Positions 7,076 to 8,137 of a DNA stretch of 8,137 nt are shown here, one piece after another (position 1 is the stretch's first letter; the number at the start of each line of letters is the position of its first letter). The notes beneath the pieces were generated by a model. The model was not told the DNA's origin. It did no database searches and saw nothing but the letters and a program-made list of their open reading frames with translations. Source of the stretch: Cyanobacteriota bacterium (GTDB lineage: Bacteria; Cyanobacteriota; Cyanobacteriia; Leptolyngbyales; Leptolyngbyaceae). The DNA is taken from NCBI GenBank assembly GCA_027482985.1, contig JAIXVO010000217.1, forward strand, positions 1 through 8,137. Direction: 5' to 3'. A program made the translations under genes and the position numbers.

Positions 7076-7531
7076 ATGTCCGTTCGTTTGTATGTCGGTA
7101 ACTTGCCGGAAGAACTAAACCGTCAAGAGTTAGAAACTGTGTTTGCCGAAGCCGGTGACTCAGTTTCAACTAAAATTATCACTGATCGTAAAACTAACAA
7201 ATGCCGTGGTTTTGCGTTCGTTACAGTCAAAACTGATGAAGAAGCGGATGCATTCATCGAAAAATATAATGGTGCGGTGGTCAAAGACAGCGCCATTAAG
7301 ATTGAGAAAGCGCTGCCTCGCACCAAAGAGAAAGGGGATGAGCAATCTACCCCCGAACCTCAAACCGCTGCTGCGGGCGGACGGCGCAAGGGCAACAACA
7401 ATAATAATAAAGGCACCAAGCGGACTTCCCATTCTGCGGGCGATTTAGACAGCGTGCAACCCGACCCCCGTTGGGCTCAAGATCTGGAAAAGCTCAAACA
7501 ACTTTTGGCAGCACAAACAACCAATTCCTAA
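7076..7531 (+). CDS. RRM-type RNA-binding protein (Rbp3-like)
   Basis: This is a single-RRM RNA-binding protein of the cyanobacterial Rbp family. The 151-residue protein has an RRM at about 3-80 with RNP2 (LYVGNLP, 5-11) and RNP1 (KCRGFAFV, 42-49), including the aromatic residues that stack on RNA. The C-terminal 70 residues are basic and disordered (PRTKEKGD, GGRRKGNNNNNKGTKR), then a conserved-looking short helix PRWAQDLEKLKQLLAAQ (131-147). There is no Gly-rich tail of the cold-induced RbpA type. Length, the N-terminal SVRLYVGNLP and the RWAQDLEKLKQLL tail resemble, from memory, Synechocystis Rbp3 (Slr0193), which has been linked to photosynthesis mRNAs and thylakoid-proximal localisation. 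The RRM call is very firm; the Rbp3 orthology is moderate. It has a strong GGAGG site and a strong intrinsic terminator, so it is probably monocistronic. A run of five Asn is encoded by AAC/AAT triplets. Confidence 0.93.
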   Translation: MSVRLYVGNLPEELNRQELETVFAEAGDSVSTKIITDRKTNKCRGFAFVTVKTDEEADAFIEKYNGAVVKDSAIKIEKALPRTKEKGDEQSTPEPQTAAAGGRRKGNNNNNKGTKRTSHSAGDLDSVQPDPRWAQDLEKLKQLLAAQTTNS

Positions 7532-7581
7532 CCCGAATTCGTGAGTGGAATGATGCTTCCAAAAGAACTTTAGATCAATCC

Positions 7582-7611
7582 GGCTGTGGCAAGTTCCACG
7601 GCCTTTTTTTT
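7582..7611 (+). terminator. Intrinsic terminator of rbp
   Basis: GGCTGTGG (7582-7589) pairs with CCACGGCC (7596-7603) over 8 bp with one U-G wobble and a 6-nt loop. Eight T residues (7604-7611) follow at once. It lies 50 nt after the rbp stop. Confidence 0.9.
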
Positions 7612-7618
7612 ATTAAGG

Positions 7619-7638
7619 CAGGAGCCAGGAGCCAGGAG
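7619..7638 (+). repeat. Tandem heptamer GGAGCCA
   Basis: CAGGAGCCAGGAGCCAGGAG is a period-7 tandem repeat of about 2.7 copies. It is nearly the reverse complement of the array at 7778-7797, so the two bracket the intervening sequence as inverted repeats. It resembles the short tandem heptamer repeats of cyanobacterial genomes. Confidence 0.8.
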
Positions 7639-7734
7639 ATCGGAGACAATCCCTTATGCCAGACGGGTACACCCAATGCTGAAAAGTGCCGTTTCCTTCT
7701 GCCCTCGGACTCCCTGACTTCTCCTCTCTCCCCT

Positions 7735-7763
7735 GATGAGACTTGCCAGCGGCGCGTCTCTAC
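7735..7763. repeat. Imperfect palindrome of the GTAGAGACG type
   Basis: The sequence runs from GATGAGACTTGCC through AGC to GGCGCGTCTCTAC. GAGAC/GTCTC and GCC/GGC pair, while the positions between mostly do not. Read on the minus strand it begins GTAGAGACGCGCC, which resembles a palindromic repeat that I recall as widespread in filamentous cyanobacteria. The family assignment is from memory. Confidence 0.5.
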
Positions 7764-7777
7764 GATACCCTCTTCTG

Positions 7778-7797
7778 CTCCTGACTCCTGACTCCTC
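7778..7797 (+). repeat. Tandem heptamer CTCCTGA
   Basis: CTCCTGACTCCTGACTCCTC is a period-7 tandem repeat of about 2.7 copies. It ends 23 nt before the proposed menG start and is almost an inverted copy of 7619-7638 (AGGAG-T-CAGGAG against AGGAG-C-CAGGAG). Confidence 0.8.
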
Positions 7798-7820
7798 CTT
7801 CACCTCCCTCCACTTTCACC

Positions 7821-8137
7821 GTGACTCCTAACCCCACCCCTACCCCTTCCGCCTCTGTCCAGGATCTGTTTAATCGGATTGCCCCGGTTTATGACGCACT
7901 CAATCAATGGTTGAGTTTGGGGCAGCATCGGATTTGGAAAACGATGGCGGTGAAGTGGAGTGGGGCGCAGCCGGGAGATACTTGCTTGGATTTGTGTTGT
8001 GGGAGTGGGGATCTGGCGCTGCTGCTGGCCGATCGCGTCGGCTCCACGGGACAGGTGCAGGGTGTGGATTTTGCTGCGGCACAACTGGCGATCGCCCAGC
8101 AACGGACTCGACCGCAGCAATCCGTCACTTGGATCGA
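7821..8137 (+). CDS. menG: MenG/UbiE-family quinone methyltransferase, N-terminal part (runs off right edge)
   Basis: By family, this SAM-dependent C-methyltransferase performs the final ring methylation of phylloquinone (2-phytyl-1,4-naphthoquinone) or menaquinone, the quinone used by photosystem I. The 105 visible residues contain the family opening VQDLFNRIAPVYDALNQWLS, then LGQHRIWK, the SAM-binding glycine-rich motif LDLCCGSGDLALLLA (56-70) and the post-I acidic motif GVDF (81-84). The end lies outside the window. The start proposed is GTG at 7821. The frame is closed upstream by TGA at 7782-7784 and no ATG lies between; CTG 7788 is the only other near-start. No Shine-Dalgarno is visible, because the upstream sequence is pyrimidine-rich (CCTCCCTCC). 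The first 12 residues are Pro/Thr-rich and poorly informative. MenG is preferred over UbiE because cyanobacteria make phylloquinone and not ubiquinone. Confidence 0.9.
   Translation, partial: MTPNPTPTPSASVQDLFNRIAPVYDALNQWLSLGQHRIWKTMAVKWSGAQPGDTCLDLCCGSGDLALLLADRVGSTGQVQGVDFAAAQLAIAQQRTRPQQSVTWI

Larger units (their letters stand above)
200..8095. repeat. Dispersed HIP1 octamers (GCGATCGC), 12 copies
   Basis: Exact copies start at 200, 1230, 1645, 2961, 3096, 3614, 3776, 3990, 5010, 5198, 6714 and 8088. Seven fall in zipN. None falls in sphR, pdhA or rbp. HIP1 is a known over-represented palindrome of cyanobacterial genomes and is the main evidence for the origin of this DNA. Confidence 0.95.

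Noticed and set aside
6705..7101. Two small open frames upstream of rbp (6705-7052 and 6790-7101)
   Set aside because: They have no ribosome-binding site and no recognisable domain or composition of a real protein. They overlap each other in different frames, and the second runs into the rbp start.
7619..7797. CRISPR-like array
   Set aside because: The repeats are 7 nt long, directly abutting and without unique spacers; they are short tandem repeats.
6535..7820. tRNA or other stable RNA gene in the intergenic regions
   Set aside because: I found no T-arm GGTTCGAAT-type box or cloverleaf on either strand.

Overview
The window is cyanobacterial chromosome. Twelve copies of the HIP1 octamer GCGATCGC occur in about 8.1 kb, where chance would predict far fewer than one. 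The gene set (SphS/SphR, the ARC6-type division protein ZipN/Ftn2, PdhA, an Rbp-type RRM protein and a MenG-type methyltransferase) is also cyanobacterial. Several short palindromic or heptameric repeats of the kind common in filamentous cyanobacteria point the same way. I cannot name the genus.

Layout. Minus strand, read from 5284 down to 1: zipN (2804-5284), sphR (1887-2642), sphS (447-1802), then the N-terminal part of an RsuA/RluB-type rRNA pseudouridine synthase that runs off the left edge. Plus strand: pdhA (5503-6534), an RRM gene resembling Synechocystis rbp3 (7076-7531), and the 5' part of a menG/ubiE-family methyltransferase (from 7821) that runs off the right edge. zipN and pdhA diverge from a 218-bp intergenic region. 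It carries a good sigma70-type promoter for zipN whose -10 lies inside a palindrome, and a second palindrome nearer pdhA.

How the genes work together. SphS and SphR are a phosphate-type two-component pair, in the unusual order regulator first, kinase second. An 18-bp perfect hairpin lies between them, ending 10 nt before the sphS start. The remaining genes are housekeeping: cell division (ZipN), pyruvate to acetyl-CoA (PdhA), RNA binding (RRM protein), phylloquinone/menaquinone methylation (MenG) and ribosome maturation (pseudouridine synthase). I see no functional module linking them.

Non-coding. The 541-bp gap 6535-7075 holds a long hairpin just after the pdhA stop and what is probably a long rbp leader. 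The gap 7532-7820 holds a convincing intrinsic terminator for rbp, then a segment of about 180 bp flanked by inverted arrays of a related heptamer (GGAGCCA / CTCCTGA).

I found no clear new system. The points most worth checking are the sphR-sphS hairpin, the insertions in the SphR receiver domain, the SphS ATP lid and the ZipN IMS domain, and the heptamer-bounded element before menG.
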